A stretch of 64,000 nucleotides of DNA from Meira nashicola (lineage: Eukaryota; Basidiomycota; Exobasidiomycetes; Exobasidiales; Brachybasidiaceae), in assembly GCA_001600355.1 (NCBI GenBank), contig BCJU01000004.1, positions 372,001 to 436,000 of the forward strand, given 5' to 3'. A model generated the notes under the pieces. The model was given only the letters and a program-made list of their open reading frames with translations. It was not told the origin of the DNA and did not search any database. Made by a program: the position numbers and the translations under genes. This document shows, in pieces, positions 48,301 through 57,854 of the stretch; positions within the stretch are counted from its first letter, which is position 1, and every line of letters begins with the position of its first letter.

Positions 48301-48590
48301 ATTTTTCCATTTGTTGCTATTTCATCTGCAGCCCAAGATGGAAGATAGGATATATCATGATGCTTGAATAAAGTATCTGCACGTAAGCCGTCCCCAACAA
48401 TGAGCACTAATCGTTCTGCTGGTGCTTGAACCGTGCTTCCAAATTTGTCTGCTTCAATAAAAGAGTCTTCCGGTGAAAATCTTCGAGAAGGATGAACTAC
48501 TGGTGAAGTAAAGTAGATATCAAAAATTGAGGCAGTGTACAAAAGATGGAATACCAAAGACACCAAGATAAATCGTGTAATTGGTGACAT
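45348..48590 (-). CDS. MCD4: GPI ethanolamine phosphate transferase 1 (Mcd4/PIG-N)
   Basis: A 1080-residue intronless protein starts at an ATG. It has an N-terminal membrane segment and then the lumenal alkaline-phosphatase-like domain. LIVGDGLRADTLF holds a metal-binding Asp (about 67); SRPGHVALIAGMYEDVSAV, HLLGLDTTGHTY and FSADHGMSHKGNHGDG follow. The second half (about 500-1080) is the multi-span PigN region with a dozen or more hydrophobic segments. It adds ethanolamine phosphate to the first mannose of GPI precursors in the ER. This is relevant to the GPI-type protein at 29.4 kb. Confidence 0.96.
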   Translation of the reverse strand: MSPITRFILVSLVFHLLYTASIFDIYFTSPVVHPSRRFSPEDSFIEADKFGSTVQAPAERLVLIVGDGLRADTLFKHHDISYLPSWAADEIATNGKISINTALTPVKSWTGKTNTQVKAETFDAAPYLRNVIEKRGAWGISHTRVPTESRPGHVALIAGMYEDVSAVTKGWKLNPVSFDSLLNQSSHAFSFGSPDILPMFATGATPGKVDMQSYAEEEEDFTSDASNLDIWVLDRLRELLTSAKTNNTLADQIRAPKTVFFLHLLGLDTTGHTYRPKSAEYVGNLMVVDAIVAETERLLSAFYGPEEAKKTAYIFSADHGMSHKGNHGDGEPDNTRTPLVAWGAGIRKPRGEEKKQNWRVLERENDDYYQAWGSLDRFWREDVEQADITPLMSALIGANMPANSEGRLPLDYLDITQEQAARAMLANALEVLEVYRVKHEQRSERMLRYVPFSQLPSEEGTLPGSSRVEIIKTALSRAEYEKVIGDSEKLIKDALEGAAYLQTYDWLMLVSIVTIGYVGSMLYGLLFLLRHYVLDVSESQVLKERSPGLPFGRIVVGTSLSSLWAKFAYEQSPVTYYLYAGFAAFFWIRLINERKVFVLVWNKALSYHSERSQNNSKTAVLLSISIRVVLGFAALELMVFGYLNRLAWTAGFIFLGLIWPAAGMIADVKARHELLLILWFFCCGFCSLFTVGNVEKEESIPYLIASGLLFLLAGAAIIRWSGTFMEVSKDGNDQQAETQARSNVTRTKKVLTVQLIVLLISALVTASSSASLQAKRGLPRLNQIVAWAVLLICLTFPFVTGLKRKGVSQPPSQRLMVVIFAFAPVFVLLSIRDETLFFGCYTMTLIIWAKLEAGLFEERLYQRNVAQHAAELTNGNTKASSNRIGNGFGRALEKEDVRIAICFLFFLHVGFFGTGNIASISSFYLSPVYRLIPIFSPFLMAALLILKIMVPFIVLASVFQMLCLTPPHTKRTSGKHIRKTGYDLAGPPLFGAESVGGLGLRDAYSLVLLACIFTDVLALNFLLTVQTKGSWLEIGQSITHFAMSNLLQVFILALSALADVVVGRGGKVVSEELGIAKREQ

Positions 48591-49443
48591 GCTGCCACGA
48601 CTTCACCTATGTGATGGACGTTATTTCAAGCGATATTTGCCGATGAGTTGTGTTCAATAAAAAGCCAGATTAGCGGTCATTTCGATCAACTTTCCACATG
48701 ATCGTATTACCAAGACATGTGTCAATGAAACATATTGAATAGGAAGATTTGCATACATGCAAACACGTTCGAAAAGTAACCTCTAAGGTCCGTTCGCTTG
48801 TCTGTGCATGCATTGCGCCGGCTTGTTCGTGTTGTTGTGTTGGTTTTTCGGCGCTAGTGCTTCAAAGCAAATTTGGCGCGCCAATAGTTGAACGATCTTA
48901 AGCGTGCATTTGGTCCATATCATCTCGTTCTATTTTCATACAAATAGCAAGTTCGACCTCTTCCAATGGACGGACAAGTTTCAAGTGATGCTATCATATC
49001 TAAGGGTTGCTAGAAAAATATCATAATTCTCAAAATATAGAAACATCTAGTCAAGTATTCGGCAATTTCCAGGAAAGTTAGGTCAGATGCCGCATATATG
49101 CAATCCATTGTGCATGCTGACTCTCCCTTTTCCTTCAATCGAAGCGAAAAAACTCTGCAAAGATCTACAAAGCAGCACTTTTTCGAAAAAAAATCTGTTA
49201 GATATGAAGTACTTAAAGGCGTATTTGAGATGCGCAACCTTTTCCCTTCCACCCACCACCACCTCTTCTTCATTTTTCGCTCACGGGTCCTGGAGACCAA
49301 TTCTCTAATTCCGTTTCCATTGCTTATTTGCCATATTATCATTTCTCATATTCCAACTGTTTGATACAGTAGTATTCAAGGTCATCTTTTCTTCAATCAT
49401 TACCTCATTTGTTTGTCGCCACTTCATTCAAATTTTCTCCAAA
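48591..49443. promoter_or_regulatory. Divergent region between MCD4 and the unknown secreted protein gene
   Basis: No gene is seen. A perfect palindrome lies at 48873-48884. Open frames at 49010-49342 (minus) and 49098-49364 (plus) overlap each other, are not ATG-supported genes and show no domain. The region before 49444 is CT-rich. Confidence 0.35.
48873..48884. promoter_or_regulatory. Perfect 12-base palindrome TTGGCGCGCCAA
   Basis: This resembles a palindromic E2F/DP or MBF-type site (GGCGC core on both strands). It lies 283 bases upstream of the MCD4 start. Function is inferred only from the pattern. Confidence 0.3.
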
Positions 49444-50766
49444 ATGTTGTCTCAATCTTCTTTGCGCCGTTTGGCCCTGGCCATCGCAGTGTCAAGTCTT
49501 GTTGTAGGACAAGTTGTCGTGGATGCTAGACCTGTCGAGCAAATTGGTGATGCTCCTCCATTTACTCGTTCGATTGGCATGTCTCTTCGTGGTGATCCAT
49601 CTGATTCCGATCAAGACACACCAAGAAACACAAGCCTTTTGTCACTGGATATTGGTGCTAATCTTCACCTTCGCTCAGTCAAGACATTGAAGCAAGAATC
49701 CGTGGTCGTAGAAACATTTGAAGAACGTGGATTGGTTGGAGATACACTCAAAGGTCTAATGGGCCCGCTCAGTATCATTCCTGGATTCGTTCAAGTGTCT
49801 GATATTTTGTTTGGTGATGGCAAACAAGATACAGGTTTGTTTGGCAAATTGGGTGGATTATTGTTGACTGTTGAACCTCAACACAATAACTCCACAGATG
49901 CAAGTCAACCTTCTGACGGGAACAAGAATGCTACTGCATTCGATGCAGCAGCACAAGCATCATCCATGCGGTATGCATTATCTACCAGCAAGAAGCAAAA
50001 AACGCAGGTATTTCTGGTGCCTGTTCATCAAGCCAATGCTGAGCCGGACTCTTCCAGTGATGGCAGCAATACAACAGACACAGGCAAGAATGATACCATG
50101 ACAGTCAAGATGATGATGCATATGCTGAATAAAGAAGGCGCTCCCATTGTCATGTGTGCTTCTTATGGTTCTTCTCCACCAACAGATTTGGGCGTTGATG
50201 AATGCAGTGGTGAGACTCCTTCTGATGCCAATACCACTACTCAAAGCTCGCAATTGTTCACTTACAAGCCTTCCACTGGTGCATTAAGTCCGATGTTCGC
50301 CAACGCAAAAGACGGTGGTATGGAATCTGGTCAAGGTGTCACGGCCGAAACAGATGCTGGAAATTCAACCGTCAATGGCACCTCTCCTACATCAAAACAA
50401 CAACAGATGAGAATGCATTTCGTCATGGCTGCTACACCAGATGCACCATCCACTGAAGGTCACGAAGGAAGTGATCAAGCAGCAACACCTTCAACAGAAG
50501 CTCCAACAGCCAGCTCCACTGCAAGTATTCCTCCTCCAAGTACTCCTAATAATGCTGATGGTCATCAAATGCAAAGGATTGTACTTGGTCGTGAATTTGT
50601 GCAAAAAGCAAAGATGCCCAGGCTAAATGTCAATGGAGAGGGTGATGCATCCAGTGGAAGTTGCGATGATGCAAGTGGCACAGACAGTAATAGTTCTTCA
50701 AATGATGGTAGCTTTAGCGATTTTAACAATTCATCTGCAGGCGCTGCTAGTCAAGAATCTCGATGA
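49444..50766 (+). CDS. Unknown secreted Ser/Asn/Thr-rich protein
   Basis: A 440-residue intronless frame starts at an ATG. The N-terminus RRLALAIAVSSLVVGQVVV is a signal peptide. Residues about 90-145 form a hydrophobic, Gly-rich segment (LVGDTLKGLMGPLSIIPGF). The rest is polar, Ser/Thr/Asn/Asp-rich, with many potential N-glycosylation sites (for example NNST, NTT, NDT, NSS) and only three cysteines. The C-terminus is hydrophilic, so no GPI signal. I do not recognise a family. It may be a wall-associated or secreted protein. Confidence 0.78.
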   Translation: MLSQSSLRRLALAIAVSSLVVGQVVVDARPVEQIGDAPPFTRSIGMSLRGDPSDSDQDTPRNTSLLSLDIGANLHLRSVKTLKQESVVVETFEERGLVGDTLKGLMGPLSIIPGFVQVSDILFGDGKQDTGLFGKLGGLLLTVEPQHNNSTDASQPSDGNKNATAFDAAAQASSMRYALSTSKKQKTQVFLVPVHQANAEPDSSSDGSNTTDTGKNDTMTVKMMMHMLNKEGAPIVMCASYGSSPPTDLGVDECSGETPSDANTTTQSSQLFTYKPSTGALSPMFANAKDGGMESGQGVTAETDAGNSTVNGTSPTSKQQQMRMHFVMAATPDAPSTEGHEGSDQAATPSTEAPTASSTASIPPPSTPNNADGHQMQRIVLGREFVQKAKMPRLNVNGEGDASSGSCDDASGTDSNSSSNDGSFSDFNNSSAGAASQESR

Positions 50767-50878
50767 GGTAAATAGTAATGATGATGTACCAATATAATCA
50801 TAATAATCTATCAATGTATTGCAAATAAATTGTGAATCAAAATTAAATTAGCGATGCAAAGGAGAAGCAGAGTATAAT

Positions 50879-52669
50879 TTACATGCAGCAAACAGGCAAC
50901 GATTTGTTTCCTGAGCGGGTAAAGCTGAGAATGTGATCACCGATTACTCTTTCAGTGAAACCGATTTCACAATAAATGAAATAGTATAGCCATTTACGTC
51001 TAAAGATTTGAACTTGTTTTTGTTTTTCGGATGGAGAGAGATGACGAATTTCTGCATGATCATCTAATAAAGCAGGACGAATTTTTTCATCAAAATGTTG
51101 CTCGAATCTTTGACGCCATTCACGTAAAGTACGAGCATAATGAGGACCGATAGAATGAACAGTATCCAAAATTAAACTTCCTTTTGCACCTTTTGTTGCA
51201 GCATCGATTAAAGAAGTGACGCTTGGAAGGACACCGCCTGGGAAAATCCATTTGCGTATAAAGTCAACTTCATTTATATACGAATCAAAACGTTCTTCCG
51301 GCATTGTGATTACTTGAACGACGCAAACGCCTGTATCCCTTTTTAAAACTCTATTAACGTTTTCGAAATATGTTGGAAGGTATTCAATTCCAACTGCTTC
51401 TAACATTTCGATTGAAATTATACGATCAAAGCGTTCGTTCCATTCAATTGGCATATCACGATAATCCATTAAATGAACTTTAATTTTATCCGAAAGACCT
51501 GCTTGTGAAATCCTTTGTTCGGCAAGTGCTTTTTGTTCAACACTTAATGTTAAACTGTCAACTTTACAACCAGAAGAACGAACTGCTTCTATAGCTAATG
51601 TTCCCCATCCAGTTCCAATTTCTAATAAATGATGATTTGATCGTAAACATGCACGATCTAAATGAAGTCGAACTTTGCGTAATTGACCATCTTCTAATTC
51701 GTCGGTTGCTAGTAATAAAGGTGATCGAGGTGTTGCTCCTGTAATACTATCTGGAGGTGTTAATTGTCCATTTGGTGCATTTGTTTCATTTGTTGATCCG
51801 ATATCATATCTAACAGGAGCAGCAATTCCACTTTCTGTTGAATTGTTTCCATTAATATGTGAATGTCCATTTGTATTTGCTTGTTCTTCTGCTGCTTTTA
51901 AATTACGAACAGATTCCAATAAAGGTCCACTAACATCTGCGTCCAAAGTAGGAAAAACTGCACAACTGTACATCATATCCCTACTAAGGAAAGCTTCGTA
52001 CATTCGATTAGAGATATCATAATGTGCTCCAATATTGCGTAAAGAACCACTCTTTGTGTTTGCATATCTTCGATTTAGAACGCTTTGTAGATAAGAAGAT
52101 GCTTTTGAAATTAATCCGATTGATAAATTTGATAGAACATCGCGATTTTCGATAAAGAGCTAACAATAGTATTAAAGAATAATGTCAGTGTTTGGATAAA
52201 ATTAAAAATTCAACATTATTATGCTCACCTTGAAACAATCTCCTAAATCATTTGTCTCCACTTCGGCCAACATATAAGATTCAGCGAAACCCAAATCACT
52301 TCCAAGTGCTAAACGAATCCAAAAGATTTCATTTTTAACGTTAAGGATTGCATGTGTGAATTCATGTTTAGAAGAAAGTTTATCCTTTTTTAAAATTGCA
52401 CGTTTGCTAACTGGATCTCCAAACAATGTTGTTTGTTTACCATCTTGTTCTATAATTTCCATTACACCCGATGCTCCCGGAAGATCTAATCTTGAAAGTA
52501 AGGAAATACATGCTTGTCTAGCAAGATACACTGCTGGTTGATAAGCTGGTGATAATATTTTTGCTATTGCTCCAGATGCGAAAGAGGTATAAGAAGAAGG
52601 AGAAGATGAAGATTCATTCTTTAATCCATTCGAAGAGATATTATCCACTTGTGTGGTAGCGGAAACCAT
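50879..52669 (-). CDS. Cyclopropane-fatty-acyl-phospholipid synthase-like methyltransferase (2 exons)
   Basis: Exon 1 is 52229-52669 and exon 2 is 50879-52159, with a 69-base phase-0 intron (GTGAGC...TAG). The product has 573 residues. The join restores LGDCFKLFIENRD and then GSLRNIGAHYDISNRMYEAF and DMMYSCAVF, the classic CFA synthase entry. LLEIGTGWGTLAIEAV is the SAM-binding motif; a post-motif VDSLTLSVEQKALAE, DRIISIEMLEAVG and FIRKWIFPGGVLPS follow. The enzyme adds a methylene from SAM across double bonds of membrane phospholipid acyl chains. A poorly conserved insertion of about 75 residues lies before the SAM motif. Related fungal enzymes can also methylate sphingolipids, but the HYD/TYSC-type entry favours CFA synthase. 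Confidence 0.93.
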
Positions 52670-53634
52670 TGTGATAAAAGGTGAATTAGGAAATGGGTAT
52701 CCTGGAAAGTATTTAAAATACTATGATGATGGTTGCTTATGTAGTTTAGGAACAATAGATATATACATCAGATATATGTCTGTAATTAAGGTTCCATTTC
52801 GAAACATTGTTCCTCAACTAGAAAGATGCAGTTCAACTGCCCATATTCGGCGTTAAGCAATTCCATTATTTGCTGATCAATCTTTTTGGGGTTTCTTTTT
52901 CATTAGTATGTAGGTCGGATGTTTTATCTTTTCAAAAGACAGTGTTCACAAATCTTCTGCGTACCGATACAATCTTCCTGTATGTATGTACGTCTTGTCT
53001 GTGCAACTGTGCATAAATTTACATCAAATGTTGATCGGGTTTTGAGAAGCATGCATGTTGTACGTAGTGGAGAACAGACGCGAACAAAAAAAAAACAATC
53101 ATTATTAATGAAAACATCATCTGATCTGCCCGAAATACGCTAGCTAGCGTTTTGGCTTTATCCAGCTGAGGCTTACGTATGCATAATTCATGCATTAAAT
53201 CTGCAATGCTTACCTGATCTTGATTTTCATTAGAAAGGCATTAATCGACTAAAAAATGAAAAATAGTCAAAATCGGACCCTAGATCGGTGGCTCAAAAAA
53301 ATTGATGGAACCGGCGTGCGTGCGCAGCGCAGCTTGTGCAGCCGACAAGTTGATTTCGGGCGATTCAACTTGTACAGTGTAATCTCAACAAAAGCCGAGC
53401 GATTCTCGTTGAACAAATACAACCGCGGAAACAGTAACCCGCGGCTTTAGGCAAACAGGCAGGCTGATCAAATCTTACCAAAACACCATTCATGCTTGGG
53501 ATCGAAGATGATCGTATACATACGTTTTAATGGTGATGCGGTGAGACAATGAATCTGTATGACAAATTTAATGTTTGATTTCATTCATTCTTAGCAAATA
53601 TACACTTTTATGTTACATGATTTCAATGACGTTT
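52670..53634. other. Gene-free region between CFA synthase and the F-box cluster
   Basis: About 965 bases with no supported gene. It contains a GCTAGCTAGC palindrome near 53142-53151 and two CCGCGG copies at 53423-53428 and 53439-53444. A GC-rich patch GCGTGCGTGCGCAGCGC lies near 53315-53331. Short open frames (52919-53143, 53256-53450) have no recognisable features. Confidence 0.35.
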
Positions 53635-55166
53635 TCACCATTTAGTGAAATTATTTTTGAAAAATTCATCATCTTCCATATCTTCGATTAATGGAACATC
53701 AACAGAGAAATGTTTTTTTGGTTCCCCATTTTCGTTAAAGAACAATTTTCGTTTCTCCATCACATTTCTGTACAATGTGAAATTTCCCATGATGTGTGGC
53801 GAGTATCGATATGAGTGCAAAATATCTTTATTCTTCACTGTGATAAAATTTTCCGTCAAACTTTCCTTGATGAAACCAATAAGTTGTGTTTTCAAATCTT
53901 CTTTCTCATTTAACGACTCGAACTTACACCATATTAAAGTCTGTAATTTGATCGTCTTTTCAATTGACAAACGTTTAACGTAAGTGTATTTGAGAGATGA
54001 TAGAAAGTTTTCAGATAAACGCTCTTCTTCTGGAAGTACAACTAATTTTCGCAAATTAGGGAAAGTCTTTCCATGGAAAATTGAATCAAATTCCTCGCTC
54101 ATAACGATGGATGAGTGTAGATACAATGTTTCCAAGCTTTTCTTTGCCATAGGGTCCAAGTAACGCCAAATATTGTTTTGGGATAAAAAGGGTGTATTCA
54201 CATAGATCGATTGAAGTTGCGAGAGATTCTGAAACATTAACATTCCTACACTCATATTTGACTGCAGATGAGCAAGTTTAGGAGTCTTGAATGTAATCCA
54301 AGGTGTTCTGTAATTCCATCAATAGCGACGAAACGAAGGTTGGGAAAATGAAAAGTTAAGTTCGCCAGAGTCTCATGTCTGCCATTGTTGAAATACGCCG
54401 TGAGCGAAATTGTCAAATATTCTAGTGTATTTGATACTTGCTCCATTAGATTGACTAATGATGGACTCAATGGAAAACTTTTAAAATTCAAAAGGTCAAT
54501 CGCCCGAGCTTCTCGAATGATATTGTCAAATGGGAAATTATCTGCTTCTTCAGTAAAAAAGGTATAACCTGGTACTGAGTTTATGTTGCTATTTTCATAT
54601 ATTTCTTCTTTCCCCGAAATGCTCAAGATTTCCAAAGATGCTTGTAGTATCCTGGCATCGCCTTGGGAGGGGAAAGGCGTATCTCCGTGGACTCTAACTA
54701 CCAAAGACCGTAAGTTGGCGCAGTTGAAGATACTTTCTCTACTTGAATTATGAATAATTCTTCCAGACAGGTTTTTCCGAGGAAGACTTAACCAAAATTC
54801 GAATTGAAGCTCTTCATCTTTATCAAAACCAAGAACAACATCTTTAAGACTTGCATCCAAAATGAAATCTAATAGGTCAACACTTGCGTCGTATTGTTTC
54901 GGAAATTCTTTTGTCAAAATTATAGCCATTTGCTCGAACTTGACATTGTTCCAGGAACGTATTTGTTTCAGAATTGTCAAATCTTTCTCTGGATCAGGAT
55001 TTACCGCGTCATCTTTGCGAATATACATCATATTGGTCCAAAGAGTTTTCGATGCACGACTGTAGTCTTTCCAGGCTTTGCACACCCTTTGCACCTTGAC
55101 ACGATCTTATACATCAAGGTAAAACCAGATCTTTTCTACAAGCTCTAATGGTAGATTTGGAACCAT
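53635..55166 (-). pseudogene. F-box family pseudogene (nonsense codon plus frameshift)
   Basis: The region aligns along its length with the intact neighbour at 55742-57205. Translation from the ATG at 55166 gives an F-box start (LPLELVEKIWFYLDV) and hits TAA at 55107-55109, where the paralogue has an ordinary codon. After that the frame is open (RVKVQRVCKAW, SRASKTLW, LEILSIS, NTLEYLTIS) to a TGA near 54252. Around 54300-54320 the similarity jumps to another frame, which continues to 53635 (TFKTPKLAHLQS, LQSIYVNTP, IKLQTLIW, NVMEKRKLFF). No GT-AG intron fits either site. Two lesions in 1.5 kb suggest recent inactivation; sequencing error at both sites is the alternative. Confidence 0.83.
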
Positions 55167-55741
55167 TTTGTGTGAGTGATTAAGCTGGTAGATGAGAGTC
55201 AAGAAGAAAGCACTTTTTGCATTTTGGAGTGCACATATTGTAGTCGTGTATCTTGTGGGCTGAATAACTATTTTAGTCCGGCTCCGTTCGCAAGATTTTT
55301 TCTGGTGTTTTGCAGCAGTGGGTTCGGAGGCTCACAGGCGGCATTTATTCGGTAAAAAAGCAATCACAATATATCACCACTGATATGGCAATCTGGATTC
55401 AATACAAACAACTGTTTGAAATATGCAAAATGGTCTTCTAGCAATTGTATATGATGAAAAGGCCAAATGGAATGCTTAGAAAGTCTTATCATCTCGTTTG
55501 CTGAGTCAATCGTGCCTACATATTCGACTCAAGAGGATGTGTATGCATTCATTGTGCCTGGGCGCGCGCGCGCAGCGCTCAAGAGTGTTAACACTTTGGT
55601 AACGTCATTCCTCACCACACGCATACCAAATACGGTCAGTCTTCAATCTGTGGTCATTAAAATTAATCAGTCTATATTCATTTTGGAATCTATGGAACTT
55701 GTGCTCTTTGAATTATCGACGTTTCTTGTCTTGCAGAGCAA
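55167..55741. other. Spacer between F-box pseudogene and the intact F-box gene
   Basis: No supported gene. A GGCGCGCGCGCGCAGCGC alternating purine-pyrimidine tract lies at about 55561-55578. A plus-strand open frame at 55467-55745 spans that tract and has no domain. Confidence 0.35.
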
Positions 55742-57205
55742 CTAGCATCGAGTGCCAGCATTAGAGCGATTGAAAAGGAAATTTTTTCGGATCACATCTC
55801 CGTCAAAAAAGAGCTTTCTCTTTTCCATTACATTACGACATTCAGCAAATTCATCCAAAATGGTAGGTGAGAAACGATAGGTTGTCAAATTGGGAAACTC
55901 GGGATTGGTATCATATCGAGTGAAATTGTCGGCGACGTGCTTTAAGATAAATTCCAATCCGTTCTTTTCCTTGCTTTCATTCTGTTTTGGCAAATTCACA
56001 TACTGCCATATCAATGTATGAAGCTTACGATTGATGGAAGAAGGCGGTCCATACAAATCCAAAAGGCATTGTTCAGTCAATGAAGGAATCGGTTTGATCA
56101 CGACCAGCTTTTGAAGTTTTGGTAGAGCAAAATTGTTGTGCAATTGATGAATAATGATGCGGAACAATTGGGGGCTTGTTTTGACGAATAACTTTTGCAA
56201 ATTTTTGTTTGGAATGAGCTCTAAGAAGTGCCAATATTTACTTTTGTCATCGAAATTGCCGTTGATATACAATGATTGCAATGGCGGACACGGTTTGAAA
56301 ATTTCCAAATTGGGCACATGGCTCACCTGCAAGGACTGCAAATTGGGGCAATTGAATCTTACAGCATCTTGACGCAAGTCATCTGCTTCCAAGGCAAAAA
56401 AACGCAGGTTGGAAAAGTGGATGATTTTCGTCTCAGCGGGGAGACAGCTAGGCGAAAAGACAGCTGCTGACACGATATTGATCGTCAAATACTCTAAAGT
56501 ATTAGCAGCAATTTCGAGGAAACTGATTGTAAGACAATCGCAAATTTGTTCTTTTGTATCCAACAAATCGATTACTCGAGCCTTTTTTACAATATGACGA
56601 ATGGGATCGCCTTCTTGAAAACTGGAAGCCATTCTGATGTTTTGCTTTTCCTCTTGGAATTGGCCGTGATAATTCTCTTTATTCATAGAAATACTCAAAA
56701 TTTCCAATTGCGTTGGCGTTGCATTGCCTTTTCTTGCTAAGGGCGGCATGCTTCCTCGTGGAGAGTTCATAATCAAAGCACGCAAGTTCATGCAAATTTG
56801 GACTTTTCTTATTCGCGTGACATACAGCGTGGACCAGTCATCTGATCGACTTCCATCCCCAGAACCAAGAACAAGATCCCGTACATTCGTAAAGGGTAAC
56901 ATTTCAAGGAAGTTAACACTTGCTTTGAACTGTTCAGTGGTATCACAACGAAGTGTGATGGACAATTGATCAAAACGCACATCATCTTTCCAAGATTTGA
57001 TTTGGCTCAATATAGAATAATCTAGTTTGGTATCTGCGTTTATCTCTTGATCATCGCGAAGATACAAAGTGCCTTTCCAGAGATTCTTTGATGCGATACT
57101 GCAGTCATGCCAAGTCTTACAAACACGCTGAATCTTGACTCGTTCTTGAATGTCCAAGAACAACCAGATGTTTTGCCAAAGCTCTATTGGCAAATTTTGT
57201 GTCAT
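55742..57205 (-). CDS. F-box protein of the local family (copy 2)
   Basis: The protein has 487 residues from the ATG at 57205; an extra 11 codons above reach only a TTG. The F-box is at the very start: LPIELWQNIWLFLDIQERVK then IQRVCKTWHDCSIASKNLW. The remaining length is irregular leucine-rich, LRR-like, with family blocks LEILSISM, ARVIDLL, NTLEYLTINI, FNCPNLQSLQV, LHTLIWQ and NVMEKRKLFF. The F-box should bind Skp1 in an SCF ligase and the LRR-like part would select substrates. No target is known. It is intronless. Confidence 0.86.
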   Translation of the reverse strand: MTQNLPIELWQNIWLFLDIQERVKIQRVCKTWHDCSIASKNLWKGTLYLRDDQEINADTKLDYSILSQIKSWKDDVRFDQLSITLRCDTTEQFKASVNFLEMLPFTNVRDLVLGSGDGSRSDDWSTLYVTRIRKVQICMNLRALIMNSPRGSMPPLARKGNATPTQLEILSISMNKENYHGQFQEEKQNIRMASSFQEGDPIRHIVKKARVIDLLDTKEQICDCLTISFLEIAANTLEYLTINIVSAAVFSPSCLPAETKIIHFSNLRFFALEADDLRQDAVRFNCPNLQSLQVSHVPNLEIFKPCPPLQSLYINGNFDDKSKYWHFLELIPNKNLQKLFVKTSPQLFRIIIHQLHNNFALPKLQKLVVIKPIPSLTEQCLLDLYGPPSSINRKLHTLIWQYVNLPKQNESKEKNGLEFILKHVADNFTRYDTNPEFPNLTTYRFSPTILDEFAECRNVMEKRKLFFDGDVIRKNFLFNRSNAGTRC

Positions 57206-57854
57206 TTCGATTAATCTTTGGGCAATTTTTGCAGTCAAGATGAATTTGAGAAGGTTGTTTTCAGAAGGTTTTGGTGGTTATTGGAAAAAGTATGGAAGAA
57301 ATAAGGAGGGCGTCTATAAGACTACTGCAAAGCAGTAATCTGTTCTTCCTTTTCCCTCATCCCAACAAAAAAGCACAAATCCATGAAAACTATGCCTTAC
57401 GGATAAAAGATTAAATCAAGATAAAATCACCGAGGGCTGAGGTTCGACGGAACATCGATCATAATGCACGACCTTGAAGCAATATTATTATAATACATAA
57501 AGCGGCAAAGGCGGTCTCTAAAATGTGCTGAGCAAGCACTAAGCTCACAAAGTTCGCTTTGATATGTCCAAAGGAATAAATGGCGCCGCAAAACTGAGTA
57601 TGTGTCCGTCAACAAAGCTCACGCCTTTTATGCCGATCCAAATTCTTTGTATATCATCCTTTTGCGGACCGTCAAAGCGTTGCGGTGCCTTATTTGATAT
57701 TGTTGGAAAGAAAATACCAGCCTGCATTTAAATTGTTACCCACATCGGCGGGTTGCAAAATACTGCAAGTTTGCTTCTTGGTCAATTTCATTTCACGCAA
57801 GTCAATTCGGAGCAGTCATCCATTGTTTTGATAAGATTGTTTGTATGGTACGTA
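57206..57854. other. Spacer between F-box copy 2 and the DUF3405 gene
   Basis: About 650 bases without a supported gene. Two short minus-strand open frames (57427-57615, 57545-57727) show no domain or codon pattern that I can recognise. Confidence 0.35.

Noticed and set aside
54252..55094. Treating the two halves of the broken F-box gene as separate functional genes
   Set aside because: Together they align end to end with one intact paralogue. The first half starts only at a GTG after an in-frame stop, and the second half begins mid-repeat.
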